Part shown: positions 19,160 to 29,471 of the stretch, in pieces
Layout of the letters: each line of letters begins with the position of its first letter
How positions within the stretch are numbered: the stretch's first letter is position 1
From: Cryptobacteroides sp934698975
GTDB taxonomy: Bacteria; Bacteroidota; Bacteroidia; Bacteroidales; UBA932
NCBI GenBank assembly: GCA_934698975.1
Contig: CAKUVR010000001.1
Span: 186,001-250,000, forward strand
DNA length: 64,000 bases
Direction of reading: 5' to 3'
Notes under the pieces: model-generated
Seen by the model: the letters and a program-made list of their open reading frames with translations, nothing else
Told to the model about the DNA's origin: nothing
Database searches by the model: none
Translations under genes and position numbers: made by a program

Positions 19160-22100
19160 ATGGCAAAAAGAACATATCTGGCTCTCCTGCTGTTGTTCGT
19201 AGCCTCGTTCTGTCTGGACGCACAGAACAGAATCACGGTCACTGGAACGGTCCGCGACGCGCAGGGACAACCTGTCATCGGAGCCAATGTGATGATCAAA
19301 GGCTCCACGACCGGAGCGGCCACGGATCTGGACGGAAAATATTCACTCTCCGTTCCAGACAACGCGCAGATTGAATATTCCTGCATCGGCTACACGACCG
19401 TGGTAGAGAAAGTCGGCGGCAGGAAAGAGATCAGCATCGTCCTGAAAGACGACAACACCTACCTTGAGAGTGTTGTCATCGTGGGTTACGGAACACAGAA
19501 GAAAGGATCCATCACCGGCTCCATCTCAGGTGTCAGCGGTGAGAACATGCTCCACACCAAGTCCGAGAACCCGCAGAACATGCTTACCGGAAGGGTCGCC
19601 GGAGTACGTGTCTGGCAGAAGAGCGCCGAGCCTGGAACTTACAGCAACAGTTTCGATGTCAGAGGTTTGGGAACGCCTCTCGTCGTGATTGACGACGTGC
19701 CTCGCTCCATCGAGGACTTCCAGAGACTCAACCCGAACGACATCGAGAACGTGTCCGTCCTCAAGGATGCCTCGGCCGCGATCTACGGAGTCAGAGGCGG
19801 CAATGGAGTCGTGCTTGTGACCACGAAATCCGGTGTCAAGGGCAAGGCGAAGGTGAACTACAACGGTTCCTACACGTTCCAGTTCCCTTCCACGATGCCT
19901 AAGCTGGCCGGAGCGGTGGACGCCATGACCCTCTACAACGAGATGACGATGAACAAGGCAGACGGAAGTGGCTCCAGAGTCTATCTGGACGCTGACATGG
20001 AGCCTTACATCAACGGCACGAAAAAGGCCGCGGACTGGAACTCGCTCGTGTTCTCCGACTGGTCTCCGCAGACCCAGCACGATGTCAGCATCTCCGGAGG
20101 CAGCGACAAGTACCAGTACTATGTGAGCATGGGTTACCTGTTTCAGGAAGGGTTCTTCCGCAGCAGGGACCTCAACTATTCAAAGTACAACCTTCGCTCG
20201 AACATCAACGCTGAGATTGCCAAGGGTTTGGACATGAACTTCAGCGTCAGCGCCTTGGCGGACGACCGCCGCACACCGGACTCCGACGCCGTCACATTGA
20301 TCAGGAACCTCTGGAAGCAGGGCGTTCTGTTCCCGGCCTACGTCGATGAGGATCAGACGATGCTGAACTACGACGGACTTGACCTCGAGCAGAACACCGT
20401 CGCGATGATGACGGCCGACATCTCCGGCTACAAGAAATACCGCCAGAAGCAATTCCAGACCTCCGCGTCTCTTGAATATGACTTCGGCACCCTCACGGAC
20501 ATCCTGCAAGGTCTGACCCTCAAGGGTTTGGCCAGCTACGACTACCGCTTCGACGACAACGAGATGTTCCGTAAGTCATATTCCCTCTACGCAAAGAACA
20601 GCCTGACCGGGGAATATGTCTCCAAAGAGTTCGCCGACCATTCCGACAGGCTCACGCGCGAGCATTATTCCAAGCAGCAGGTTCTCGGCCAGATTCTCCT
20701 GAACTACAACAGGAAGTTCGCCGACCGCCACTCCGTCGGAGCTACATTCGGAGCCGAGGCGCAGCGCAGGAAAGGAGACAACTACTATCTCTATGGAGAC
20801 CTGGCGTTCAGCACTCCGTACTTCACAGCCCTGAAAGACAACACGGAATCGACATTCGTGGGCATCAACACCGGTCTGGACGCTTTCCACGACATCGAGT
20901 ACAGGGCTCTCATCGGAAGGGTCAACTACTCATTCGACGACCGTTATCTATTTGAGGGACAATTCCGTTACGACGGCTCGTCAAAATTCGCCCCGGGACA
21001 CCAGTGGGGATTCTTCCCTTCGTTCTCGGCAGGCTGGAGAGTGTCTCAGGAACCTTGGTTCAAGAATATTCCGTTCCTGTCCTTCATAAATCAATTCAAG
21101 ATCAGAGGCAGCTACGGCTCGCTCGGAGACGACAGCGGAATCAATTACGAATGGGTGTCCGGCTACACATACCCTGCGACATCGGGCGACGCGGAGAAAG
21201 GATATTACAGCAACTACGCCCCGGGCTATCTGATCGACGGCTCGTTCATCTACGGCGTGGGCACATACCCGCTGCCTAACAAGAACATCACGTGGCTAAG
21301 GTCAAAGACCTTCAACATCGGTGTGGATTTCGAGGCATGGAACGGCCTGCTGGGCATCACTGTGGACTATTTCGAGAGAAGGAGAAGCGGAATCTTCGCA
21401 CAGAACTCCTCGTCTCTGCCTACGGTTGTGGGTGCCTCCGCACCAATCGAGAACATCAACTCGGACATGAACATGGGTCTTGAGATGGAACTCAGCCACC
21501 GTAACAAGATCGGGGATTTCTCCTACAATGTTAAAGGAATAGTGACCGTCACCCGACAGAAGTACCTCGACGCTCTCAACCAAGGACCTTACGGCAACTC
21601 CTACGATAGATGGCGCAACGACAACCTCACACACCGCTATCAGGGGATTCAGTTCGGTTACGAGAGCGCCGGACGGTTCACCAGCTGGGAGGACATATGG
21701 AACTACGACATCTACAAGGAGGGCAGCACGCTTCCGGGAGACTACAAATACCTTGACTGGAACGGAGACGGCGAGATCAACGGGCTGGACATGCACCCCT
21801 ACGCTTTCGACCAGACTCCGTGGATGAACTACTCTCTGTCATTTGACGCTCAGTGGAGGAACTGGGATCTGAGCATCCTGTTCCAGGGTTCGGCGATGGG
21901 TTCCTACATATACTCCGAACCGCTGTACTCAATCTGGGGCAGCAACGGAGGCGGTACCCTCGACCTGTTCCTCGACAGATGGCATCCGGAAGACCCGACC
22001 GCCGATCCTTACGACCAGAGCATCAAATGGATAAGCGGCGAGCACGCCTACACTGGCCACACACCGGACCAGAACTCCGAGTTCAACCGTGTCAGCACGG

Positions 22101-22309
22101 CATATTTGAGGCTCAAGAGTGTGGAACTCGGATGGACTCTTCCGACGAAAGGCAAGACGAAGAACGCGCTGCGCATTTTCGCCAATGCCTACAACATATT
22201 CACACTCACAGGAATCAAATATGTTGACCCGGAGCATCCGGATTCCGACTACGGCCGCATGTACCCGCTCAACAAGACCGTGACAATCGGACTTGACCTG
22301 AATTTCTAA
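19160..22309 (+). CDS. SusC-like TonB-dependent outer-membrane transporter
   Basis: 1049 residues. Signal peptide, CarboxypepD_reg-like domain (about 22-100, VTGTVRDAQGQPVIGANVMIKG), the SusC-type box VVIVGYGTQKKGSITGSIS, a plug domain with the RGxxTPLVVIDDVPR-like segment, then a 22-strand beta barrel ending in an aromatic residue (LDLNF). It forms the pedal-bin importer with the SusD protein encoded 11 bases downstream. No anti-sigma interaction extension is seen at the N-terminus, so it is a plain SusC type. Confidence 0.96.
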   Translation: MAKRTYLALLLLFVASFCLDAQNRITVTGTVRDAQGQPVIGANVMIKGSTTGAATDLDGKYSLSVPDNAQIEYSCIGYTTVVEKVGGRKEISIVLKDDNTYLESVVIVGYGTQKKGSITGSISGVSGENMLHTKSENPQNMLTGRVAGVRVWQKSAEPGTYSNSFDVRGLGTPLVVIDDVPRSIEDFQRLNPNDIENVSVLKDASAAIYGVRGGNGVVLVTTKSGVKGKAKVNYNGSYTFQFPSTMPKLAGAVDAMTLYNEMTMNKADGSGSRVYLDADMEPYINGTKKAADWNSLVFSDWSPQTQHDVSISGGSDKYQYYVSMGYLFQEGFFRSRDLNYSKYNLRSNINAEIAKGLDMNFSVSALADDRRTPDSDAVTLIRNLWKQGVLFPAYVDEDQTMLNYDGLDLEQNTVAMMTADISGYKKYRQKQFQTSASLEYDFGTLTDILQGLTLKGLASYDYRFDDNEMFRKSYSLYAKNSLTGEYVSKEFADHSDRLTREHYSKQQVLGQILLNYNRKFADRHSVGATFGAEAQRRKGDNYYLYGDLAFSTPYFTALKDNTESTFVGINTGLDAFHDIEYRALIGRVNYSFDDRYLFEGQFRYDGSSKFAPGHQWGFFPSFSAGWRVSQEPWFKNIPFLSFINQFKIRGSYGSLGDDSGINYEWVSGYTYPATSGDAEKGYYSNYAPGYLIDGSFIYGVGTYPLPNKNITWLRSKTFNIGVDFEAWNGLLGITVDYFERRRSGIFAQNSSSLPTVVGASAPIENINSDMNMGLEMELSHRNKIGDFSYNVKGIVTVTRQKYLDALNQGPYGNSYDRWRNDNLTHRYQGIQFGYESAGRFTSWEDIWNYDIYKEGSTLPGDYKYLDWNGDGEINGLDMHPYAFDQTPWMNYSLSFDAQWRNWDLSILFQGSAMGSYIYSEPLYSIWGSNGGGTLDLFLDRWHPEDPTADPYDQSIKWISGEHAYTGHTPDQNSEFNRVSTAYLRLKSVELGWTLPTKGKTKNALRIFANAYNIFTLTGIKYVDPEHPDSDYGRMYPLNKTVTIGLDLNF

Positions 22310-22320
22310 ATCTTGCAAGA

Positions 22321-24390
22321 ATGAACAGAATACTCAAATACTTATCAGTCATCGCATTGCTGGTTCTTTCGGCCTGCGGTGACATGAACATCCCGCCGAA
22401 GAACACGGTCACGGACGATGACCTGCTGACCTCTTCAAAGGGAATGCAGATCTATCTGGCAAGGCTCTACAGCCAGATGCCGTGGGAGGACTTCAAGTAT
22501 ATGGCCCAGTGGGGCTTCGAGTTCAACGGCTGGCTCGGCACCCTCGGAATCGACGGATGCGGAGAGGCGATGAACAGGGACGATGTCTTCGAGACTTTCA
22601 GGAGCGAGAGGACCCCGTTCTGGAAGCAGGCTTTTGTCCTTCTGCATGATGCCAACCACCTGATCGAGGCTCTTCCTGAATATGGAGGCAACTTCTCGGC
22701 GGTCGAGATGAATCACTATCTCGGCCAGGCCTATTTCGTCAGGGCATACACATTCTACCAGATGGCTCGTCGTTTCGGCGGAATCCCGCTTGTCACACAG
22801 ACAATAGCCTATCCTGCCGAGGCTGACAAGCTCGAAGTCGCAAGATCCTCAGAGGAAGATACTTGGGATCAGATATGCAAGGATTTCGACACCGCTGCCG
22901 AACTGCTTCCTGAAACCTCTTCGATGCAGGGTCTGCCGAACAAGTACGCGGCTCTGGCTTTCAAGGCTGAGGCCATGCTCTACGCCGGTTCCGTCGCCAA
23001 GTACAACGACACTGTCACCGGCCGTCTCACCGGAGTCGGCTCGAAGACCGGCGTGAGGGTGATCGGATTCGACAGCGACAAGGCGGCGGCCGCCTCGCAG
23101 AGATATTTCTCAGAGGCCTACAAGGCCGCTCGCGAGGTGATGAAGAGCGGAAGATATTCACTTTACAAGAAAAAGTGGAGCGCAACCGACCGTGAGGCGC
23201 AATACCAGAACATGGTGGACATGTTCAGTGATGTCAGCAGCCCGGAGAACATCCTCGTGAAGGAATATTCATACCCTTCCCTCACCCATGGTCTGGATGC
23301 ATACAGCTCGCCTTTCATATTCAGAGATCCGCTTTGCTCGGGTTCTTGCCCTTCGCTTGATTTCGTGGAATTGTTTGACGGGTTCGACCGCTATGCCGAC
23401 GGCACCATTCGTGTGACCGACGGTGCGTCCAACACTCAGGGACATTACCTGATGTACGACACCACGATGGATTTCTTCAAGAACGCCGAACCACGCCTGA
23501 GGGCTTACGTGATCCTGCCGGGCGACATATTCCGCAACGTCGAGATCGAGATCCGCGCCGGAATCTACACCGGAGAGACCCCAGTCTCCCCTCTTTGGTC
23601 AGACTATTCCTACAGCAGAGCCACCCAGAATTACTATCAGCTCCTTCCGCAGTTCGGCAAGACACTCTTCATGAGCGCCAACGCACTCGCGACACAGCCT
23701 GTGATGGAAGTGGATGGAGTTAAGATGACTCCTGCCGGAGCCAACGGGCCTTTCTACAACACGCAGGACAACGAGGCAAACCTTTCCGGATTCTACCTCA
23801 GGAAATATCTCAACCCGGATCCGGCCTACATACGTGGGGAGGGCAAGTCGGCGCAGCCGTTCATCCTGATGCGTTATGCAGACGTGCTCCTCGCTGCCGC
23901 AGAGTCTGCAGTAGAACTTTCCATCGCCGGAGCGCCTTGCCCTGTCGAGGGTGACAACATGCTTTCTGTCGCCTCACAGGCCATCAGGGACATCCGTGAA
24001 AGAGCCGGAGCCGATGCCTTGACAAGTGATCTGAGCGGTGACATCGAAAGCCGGAACATCGTCCGAAGGGAAAGAAGAAAGGAACTCGCCCTTGAACACA
24101 AGACCAAATGGGACGTAAGGCGCTGGCGGGTACAGCATTATGATGCCCGTGACGATTTCTGGGGAGAGCACAGGGAAGGCTACGCCTCAAGAACCGGTGC
24201 TGACGGAGAGTACCGTCTCAGAGGCCTATATCCGTTCTACAGTTCCAGGGAGCATAAGTATTTCTTCGATGCCAACTTTCAGATGGCCAGAGAGATGCGA
24301 TTGCTTTACAGCGCCACGGACTACTACTTTGAGATTCCAAGCGGCGAAGTCGCCAAGAGTCCAGTCATCGACCAGCAACCAAACAGATAA
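22321..24390 (+). CDS. SusD/RagB-like glycan-binding lipoprotein
   Basis: 689 residues. Lipobox LSACGDMN (Cys 19); the SusD N-terminal region with LYSQMPWED and the tetratricopeptide scaffold (YLGQAYFVRAYTFYQMARRFGGIPLV); a RagB/SusD C-terminal region with FILMRYADVLLAAAESA and ERRKELALEHKTKWDVRRW. It is the surface lid of the SusCD import complex. Longer than the classical SusD (about 550), with extra loop insertions. Directly follows susC. Confidence 0.95.
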   Translation: MNRILKYLSVIALLVLSACGDMNIPPKNTVTDDDLLTSSKGMQIYLARLYSQMPWEDFKYMAQWGFEFNGWLGTLGIDGCGEAMNRDDVFETFRSERTPFWKQAFVLLHDANHLIEALPEYGGNFSAVEMNHYLGQAYFVRAYTFYQMARRFGGIPLVTQTIAYPAEADKLEVARSSEEDTWDQICKDFDTAAELLPETSSMQGLPNKYAALAFKAEAMLYAGSVAKYNDTVTGRLTGVGSKTGVRVIGFDSDKAAAASQRYFSEAYKAAREVMKSGRYSLYKKKWSATDREAQYQNMVDMFSDVSSPENILVKEYSYPSLTHGLDAYSSPFIFRDPLCSGSCPSLDFVELFDGFDRYADGTIRVTDGASNTQGHYLMYDTTMDFFKNAEPRLRAYVILPGDIFRNVEIEIRAGIYTGETPVSPLWSDYSYSRATQNYYQLLPQFGKTLFMSANALATQPVMEVDGVKMTPAGANGPFYNTQDNEANLSGFYLRKYLNPDPAYIRGEGKSAQPFILMRYADVLLAAAESAVELSIAGAPCPVEGDNMLSVASQAIRDIRERAGADALTSDLSGDIESRNIVRRERRKELALEHKTKWDVRRWRVQHYDARDDFWGEHREGYASRTGADGEYRLRGLYPFYSSREHKYFFDANFQMAREMRLLYSATDYYFEIPSGEVAKSPVIDQQPNR

Positions 24391-24396
24391 GGAAGT

Positions 24397-25203
24397 ATGA
24401 AAAGAATAATCTACTCAATGATAGCCGCAATGGCTCTCACATCCTGCTCACTGTTTGAGCTGGACAACTACGACGCTCCATCTGAGACAATTTACGGAAG
24501 CGTGACTGACGTGAACACAGGAGCTCCGGTCCTTACCGACCAAGGTTCGGAAGGAATCAGGGTTCGTCTCATCGAAACCAGCTGGGAAGGCAATGTCACC
24601 CCACAGGATTTCAACTGCATGGCTGACGGGACATTCCGGAACACCAAGCTGTTCGAGGCGGACTACAATGTACGTGTTGACGGGCCGTTCATCCCTATCA
24701 TGCTGGAGACCGAAGACGGGACCGTCATTTCAAACGGGACCAAAGATGTGCATATAAAAGGCAAGACAGAGGTAAACTTCCAGGTGCAGCCGTTCCTCAA
24801 CGTGGAGTTTGTCGGCTCACCGATGGTCAGCGGAGGAAAGATCACGGCGAGAGTGAAGGTCACAAGGGCCACAACTCGTGATGAAATCCGCAAAGCGATG
24901 GAGCCGACAGGTTTCTGGAAGGAAAGCATGGCCAACGTCACGGACATCCAACTATTTGTAAGCCAGTCATCCAGTGTCGGCTACAGAGCCAGAGACAACC
25001 GCTGGTCCAGTGAACTGACATATTCAGGACAGGCGTTCGAGAAACTTCTTGGGACGAACGTGACCATCAAGTCGAACGGAACATTGCCTTCCGGCAGGAA
25101 GGTTTTTGTGCGCGCGGCGGCAAGGATCAACTTCGACACGCCTGTCGGAAGCGGAACAAGGCGATGGAACTATTCCGAACCAGTGGAAATTGATGTACCT
25201 TAG
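24397..25203 (+). CDS. DUF3823 lipoprotein (probable surface glycan-binding protein)
   Basis: 268 residues. Lipobox LTSCSLFELDNYDAP (Cys 17) is followed by two beta-sandwich regions; the N-terminal SETIYGSVTDVNTGAPV and GIRVRLIETSW match the DUF3823 family. These genes regularly follow susD in mannan and host-glycan loci and are thought to be surface glycan-binding proteins. It begins six bases after susD and is 18 bases ahead of the GH92 gene. Confidence 0.82.
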   Translation: MKRIIYSMIAAMALTSCSLFELDNYDAPSETIYGSVTDVNTGAPVLTDQGSEGIRVRLIETSWEGNVTPQDFNCMADGTFRNTKLFEADYNVRVDGPFIPIMLETEDGTVISNGTKDVHIKGKTEVNFQVQPFLNVEFVGSPMVSGGKITARVKVTRATTRDEIRKAMEPTGFWKESMANVTDIQLFVSQSSSVGYRARDNRWSSELTYSGQAFEKLLGTNVTIKSNGTLPSGRKVFVRAAARINFDTPVGSGTRRWNYSEPVEIDVP

Positions 25204-25221
25204 CGGAAATATTCAGAATAG

Positions 25222-27462
25222 ATGAAAATCAAATCAATATATTTGGCCGTGGCGTTGACAGCCGTGGCGTGCGGATCTCCGGAGAAGCCTCACATGGAAG
25301 AACCGGTGGATTATGTGAATCCGCTTATGGGCACCGCGTCAACCTACGAGCTTTCGACAGGCAACACCTATCCAGCGATAGCTTTGCCGTGGGGAATGAA
25401 TTTCTGGACTCCTCAGACGGGTGCGAACGGAGATGGATGGACGTACACATATTCCTCCACAAAAATCAGAGGCTTGAAGCAGACGCACCAGCCAAGCCCA
25501 TGGATCAACGACTACGGTTCATTCTCGATCATGCCGGTGACCACAGGACCCATCTATGACGAGGAAGGCCGCCAGAGTTGGTTCTCGCACAAGGCCGAGA
25601 CCGCCAAGCCTTACTATTATCAGGTCTACCTCGCCGAGCACGATGTGGTCGCCGAACTCACTCCCACCGAAAGGGCGGCGGCGTTCAGACTCACCTATCC
25701 TGAAAAGGAAATGTCATACCTCGTGGTGGACGCCTACAACGGAGGTCATGCGGAAGTCCTGCCAGAAAGGAATATGATTGTGGGGTACTCCACAGCGAAT
25801 CACGGTGGAGTGACCGAGAATTTCCGAAACTGGTTCGTGGTCGTGTCCGACACACCGTTCGAGACCCAGACCATCGACGGGCACATCGCGATGGTAGGCT
25901 TCAAAACGACCAAAGGACAGGAAGTTCACCTCAAAGTCGCATCCTCGTTCATCAGCCAAGAACAGGCAGAATTAAATCTCAACGAATTAGGTGACCGGAC
26001 TTTTGACGAGATCGCCGATGCTGGACGGGCAAGATGGAACGAAGTCCTTGGCAGGATCGCCGTCGAGGATGACAGCCTGGACAATCTGCGCACATTCTAC
26101 TCCTGCCTCTACCGTTCTGTACTGTTTCCCCGCGACCTGTCCGAGATCAACGCCGACGGCGAAAGGGTTCACTACAGCCCTTATGACGGAACCGTCCACA
26201 AAGGCTATCTGTTCGGCGACACCGGTTTCTGGGACACCTTCAGATGCCTCTTTCCTCTCCTGAACCTCGTCTATCCTGACGAGAACGTGAAGATGCAGGA
26301 AGGCTTGGTCAACGCCTGGAAGGAAAGCGGTTTCCTGCCGGAATGGTCAAGTCCTGGTCACAGGGGATGTATGGTAGGAAATAACTCCGCGTCAGTGGTG
26401 GCCGACGCATGGCTCAAGGGCCTTCGCGGCTACGATGCGGAAGAACTCTGGAAAGCAGTCACTCACGGGGCGCATGCCGTTCATCCGGAAGTCGATGCCA
26501 CCGGACGTCTCGGATGGGAGTATTACGACAGCCTCGGCTACGTCCCTTGCGATGTCGGCATCAACGAGAACGCAGCGAGGACACTTGAATATTCCTACGA
26601 CGACTGGTGCATCTACCGGTTCGGAAAGGCTCTGGGCCGCAGTGAGGAAGAACTCGCGCCATACGCCAAGGCTGCTTTCAACTACAAGAACCTCTACGAC
26701 CCTGAGTACAAATTGATGGTCGGAAAGAACGCCGACGGCTCGTTCGAGAGGCCGTTCAGTCCTCTTAAATGGGGCGGGAACTTCACGGAAGGCAACAGTC
26801 TGCACTACACGTGGTCAGTGTTCCACGACCCTCAGGGTCTGATCGACCTGATGGGAGGAGACGAAGCCTTCGCCGGACAGCTAGACAGCATATTCACAAT
26901 TCCTCCGGTGTTCGACGACAGTTACTACGGCTTCCCTATACACGAAATCAGGGAGATGCAGGTGATGAATATGGGAAATTACGCACACGGCAACCAGCCT
27001 ATCCAGCACATGCTCTACCTCTACGACTGGTGCGGCCAGCCTTGGAAGGCGCAGCAGCGGATCCGCGAGGTGATGGACAAATTCTACAACTCCAACTTCG
27101 ACGGCTACTGCGGAGACGAGGACAACGGACAGACTTCCGCATGGTACGTCTTCTCCGCCCTCGGATTCTATCCTGTCTGCCCCGGATCCAATGAATATGC
27201 GATCGGAACTCCACTGTTCAAGAAGGTTACGATAAATCTTCCTGACGGGAAAAAGATTAGCCTTGACGCGCCTGACAACTCGAAAGACAACTTCTACATC
27301 AAAGGTCTGAGGCTCAACGGGAAAGATTGGAGCCGGAATTATTTCCGCCACGAAGACCTTGCCGGTGGAGCGAAAATTACGTATCTTGTGGGGTCTGAAC
27401 CTGACACGGTCAGAGGTACCGCAAAGGAGGACAGACCATATTCATACACTAATGAAGATTAA
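25222..27462 (+). CDS. glycoside hydrolase family 92 alpha-mannosidase
   Basis: 746 residues with a signal peptide or lipobox (AVACGSPEKPH). The two GH92 domains are present: an N-terminal beta-sandwich (PLMGTASTYELSTGNTYPAIALPWGMNFWTP) and a C-terminal (alpha/alpha)6 barrel with GDTGFWDTFRCLFPLL, PEWSSPGHRGCMVGNN and GYCGDEDNGQTSAWYVFSALGFYPVCPG. GH92 enzymes are calcium-dependent inverting exo-alpha-mannosidases acting on alpha-1,2, 1,3 or 1,4 links. Here it would trim side chains of mannan or high-mannose N-glycans. The next gene begins at or inside its stop codon. Confidence 0.94.
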   Translation: MKIKSIYLAVALTAVACGSPEKPHMEEPVDYVNPLMGTASTYELSTGNTYPAIALPWGMNFWTPQTGANGDGWTYTYSSTKIRGLKQTHQPSPWINDYGSFSIMPVTTGPIYDEEGRQSWFSHKAETAKPYYYQVYLAEHDVVAELTPTERAAAFRLTYPEKEMSYLVVDAYNGGHAEVLPERNMIVGYSTANHGGVTENFRNWFVVVSDTPFETQTIDGHIAMVGFKTTKGQEVHLKVASSFISQEQAELNLNELGDRTFDEIADAGRARWNEVLGRIAVEDDSLDNLRTFYSCLYRSVLFPRDLSEINADGERVHYSPYDGTVHKGYLFGDTGFWDTFRCLFPLLNLVYPDENVKMQEGLVNAWKESGFLPEWSSPGHRGCMVGNNSASVVADAWLKGLRGYDAEELWKAVTHGAHAVHPEVDATGRLGWEYYDSLGYVPCDVGINENAARTLEYSYDDWCIYRFGKALGRSEEELAPYAKAAFNYKNLYDPEYKLMVGKNADGSFERPFSPLKWGGNFTEGNSLHYTWSVFHDPQGLIDLMGGDEAFAGQLDSIFTIPPVFDDSYYGFPIHEIREMQVMNMGNYAHGNQPIQHMLYLYDWCGQPWKAQQRIREVMDKFYNSNFDGYCGDEDNGQTSAWYVFSALGFYPVCPGSNEYAIGTPLFKKVTINLPDGKKISLDAPDNSKDNFYIKGLRLNGKDWSRNYFRHEDLAGGAKITYLVGSEPDTVRGTAKEDRPYSYTNED

Positions 27463-27466
27463 CACA

Positions 27467-28960
27467 ATGAAACACACACTACTTCTGGCTTCGGCCATAT
27501 TCATGCTCAGCAGTGCTTTGACGCAGGCCAAGGCCCCGGTTGCGGTGGTTCGGCAGGCCCACCAACCGGTCGCTGAGCTTGTCGAAGCGACTTCCACCAA
27601 CAGCACAAAGGACTACGCGTCACAGCGTCCGGATCCGGAAAAGAGGCTTTTCCGCTCCGAGGCCGTAGAGAGCAAGATCACCCAGATGCAGGGTATCCTG
27701 AAGAACCCCCGCCTTGCATGGATGTTCGCCAACTGCTACCCTAACACTCTGGACACCACCGTGCATTTCGGCAAAGACGAGAACGGCAACTTCAAGACGT
27801 TCGTCTACACAGGAGACATCCACGCCATGTGGCTCAGGGACTCCGGAGCGCAGGTCTGGCCTTACATCCAACTGGCCAACGAGGACGAGCAACTTAAGAA
27901 CATGCTCGCAGGAGTGATAAACTGCCAGTTCTCGCTGATCTGCCTGGACCCTTACGCCAACGCATTCAACGAAGGCCCAACCGGCAGCGAATGGGAATCC
28001 GACCTGACGGACATGAACCCTTACGACCACGAGCGCAAATGGGAGATCGACTCCCACTGCTACCCTATCCGCCTCGCCTACCAGTACTGGAAGGTGACCG
28101 GCGACGACTCAGTCTTCGGTGAGACCTGGCTGAAATCCATCCAGGCTACCCTCAAGACGTTCAAGGAGCAGCAGCGCAAGGACGGTCCGGGGCCTTACAG
28201 ATTCGCAAGGAAGACTGACCGCCAGTTCGACACCAAGTCCAATGACGGACGTGGCAACCCTGTGAAACCTGTCGGCCTGATCGCATCGGCTTTCCGCCCG
28301 TCCGACGACGCCACGATGTTCGAGTTCCTTATTCCTTCCAACTTCTTTGCCGTCACCTCATTGCGCAAGGCGGCAGAGATTCTCACTGAAGTAAACCACA
28401 ACAAGAAACTTGCGAAGGAGTGCCAAGACCTCGCCGCCGAAGTCGAGAAGGCTCTCTACGAATATGCCATCGTGAACCATCCGAAATACGGCAAGATTTT
28501 CGCCTTCGAGGTGGACGGTTTCGGCAACCAGCTGATGATGGACGACGCCAACGTTCCTAGCCTCCTTGCGATGGCCTATCTCGGTGACATTGACGTAAAT
28601 GACCCAATCTACCAGAACACCCGCAGGTTCGTCTGGAGCGAGGACAACCCTTACTTCTTCAAAGGCAAGGCCGGCGAGGGAATCGGAGGTCCGCACATCG
28701 GCTACGACTACATCTGGCCTATGAGCATCATGATGAAGGCCTTCACATCCCAGGACGACAAGGAGATCAAATGGTGCGTCGAGACCCTGATGAAGACCGA
28801 CGCTGGAACAGGATTCATGCACGAGTCCTTCCACAAGGACAACCCGTACAAGTTCACCCGCGCCTGGTTCGCATGGCAGAACACCCTCTTCGGCGAGCTG
28901 ATCATCCATCTTGTTGACACCGGCAAGATCGACCTCCTGAACTCAATCAAAGTCAAGTGA
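27467..28960 (+). CDS. glycoside hydrolase family 125 exo-alpha-1,6-mannosidase
   Basis: 497 residues from the ATG at 27467, which gives a clean signal peptide (MKHTLLLASAIFMLSSALTQA); an ATG at 27452 overlapping the GH92 stop is an alternative. The mature enzyme shows GH125 motifs MWLRDSGAQVWPYI, KWEIDSHCYPIRLAYQYWK, NFFAVTSLRKAAEIL and FHKDNPYKFTRAWFAWQNTLFGELI. It removes terminal alpha-1,6-mannose from products of the GH76 and GH92 enzymes. Odd feature: directly after the signal peptide lies an in-frame REP-like insertion (VVRQAHQPVAELVEAT) that is not part of the fold. Confidence 0.93.
   Translation: MKHTLLLASAIFMLSSALTQAKAPVAVVRQAHQPVAELVEATSTNSTKDYASQRPDPEKRLFRSEAVESKITQMQGILKNPRLAWMFANCYPNTLDTTVHFGKDENGNFKTFVYTGDIHAMWLRDSGAQVWPYIQLANEDEQLKNMLAGVINCQFSLICLDPYANAFNEGPTGSEWESDLTDMNPYDHERKWEIDSHCYPIRLAYQYWKVTGDDSVFGETWLKSIQATLKTFKEQQRKDGPGPYRFARKTDRQFDTKSNDGRGNPVKPVGLIASAFRPSDDATMFEFLIPSNFFAVTSLRKAAEILTEVNHNKKLAKECQDLAAEVEKALYEYAIVNHPKYGKIFAFEVDGFGNQLMMDDANVPSLLAMAYLGDIDVNDPIYQNTRRFVWSEDNPYFFKGKAGEGIGGPHIGYDYIWPMSIMMKAFTSQDDKEIKWCVETLMKTDAGTGFMHESFHKDNPYKFTRAWFAWQNTLFGELIIHLVDTGKIDLLNSIKVK
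27544..27591. repeat. two REP-like hairpins at the signal-peptide junction of the GH125 gene
   Basis: Unit one spans 27544-27567 (GGTGGT, loop-type TCGGCAGGCCC, ACCAACC). Unit two spans 27568-27591 (GGTCGCT, GAGCTTGTCGA, AGCGAC). They abut with no spacer and are translated as RQAHQP and VAELVEAT. Confidence 0.85.
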
Positions 28961-29067
28961 TGTCACTCTTTTGCCGCAACCATGCATAAATGCGTCACGC
29001 CGACGGCTCTTCGCATCATCCTGAATTTGTTGTAGATCATAATAATATCAAAAGACTATCCACATTC

Positions 29068-29442
29068 ATGAAATTCATCGGAAATATTCTTTGGCTCGTT
29101 TTGGGAGGTCTGCTGGTCTCCCTCGGCTACTTCATCGCTGGGCTGCTTTACTGCGTGACCATCATCGGCATCCCATTCGGGTATCAATTGTGGAAGTTCG
29201 GAGTGTTCTCGCTGTGGCCGTTCGGAACGGACGTTGTGGACGGTGACAACGCTGGAGGATGCCTCAGCATATTCATGAATGTACTTTGGATTCTGCTGGG
29301 ATGGTGGGAGATCGCGGCGACGCACCTACTCTTCGGACTGATCTGTTGCATCACGATAGTCGGCATCCCGTTCGGTCTCCAGCATTTCAAGATGGCACTG
29401 CTTTCTGCCTTGCCGTTCGGCAAGACATTCAGAAAAGTTTAA
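29068..29442 (+). CDS. YccF-family inner membrane protein
   Basis: 124 residues from the ATG at 29068, chosen over the longer frame because it begins exactly at the family start MKFIGNILWLVLGG. It contains two copies of the YccF unit: YCVTIIGIPFGYQLWKFGVFSLWPFG (about 31-56) and CCITIVGIPFGLQHFKMALLSALPFG (about 92-117). Each follows a hydrophobic span. The function of the family is not known. It sits about 108 bases after the mannan operon and may be its last gene or independent. Confidence 0.88.
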   Translation: MKFIGNILWLVLGGLLVSLGYFIAGLLYCVTIIGIPFGYQLWKFGVFSLWPFGTDVVDGDNAGGCLSIFMNVLWILLGWWEIAATHLLFGLICCITIVGIPFGLQHFKMALLSALPFGKTFRKV

Positions 29443-29471
29443 GGTAGCGCTTTACCATATTCAATGGCGGA

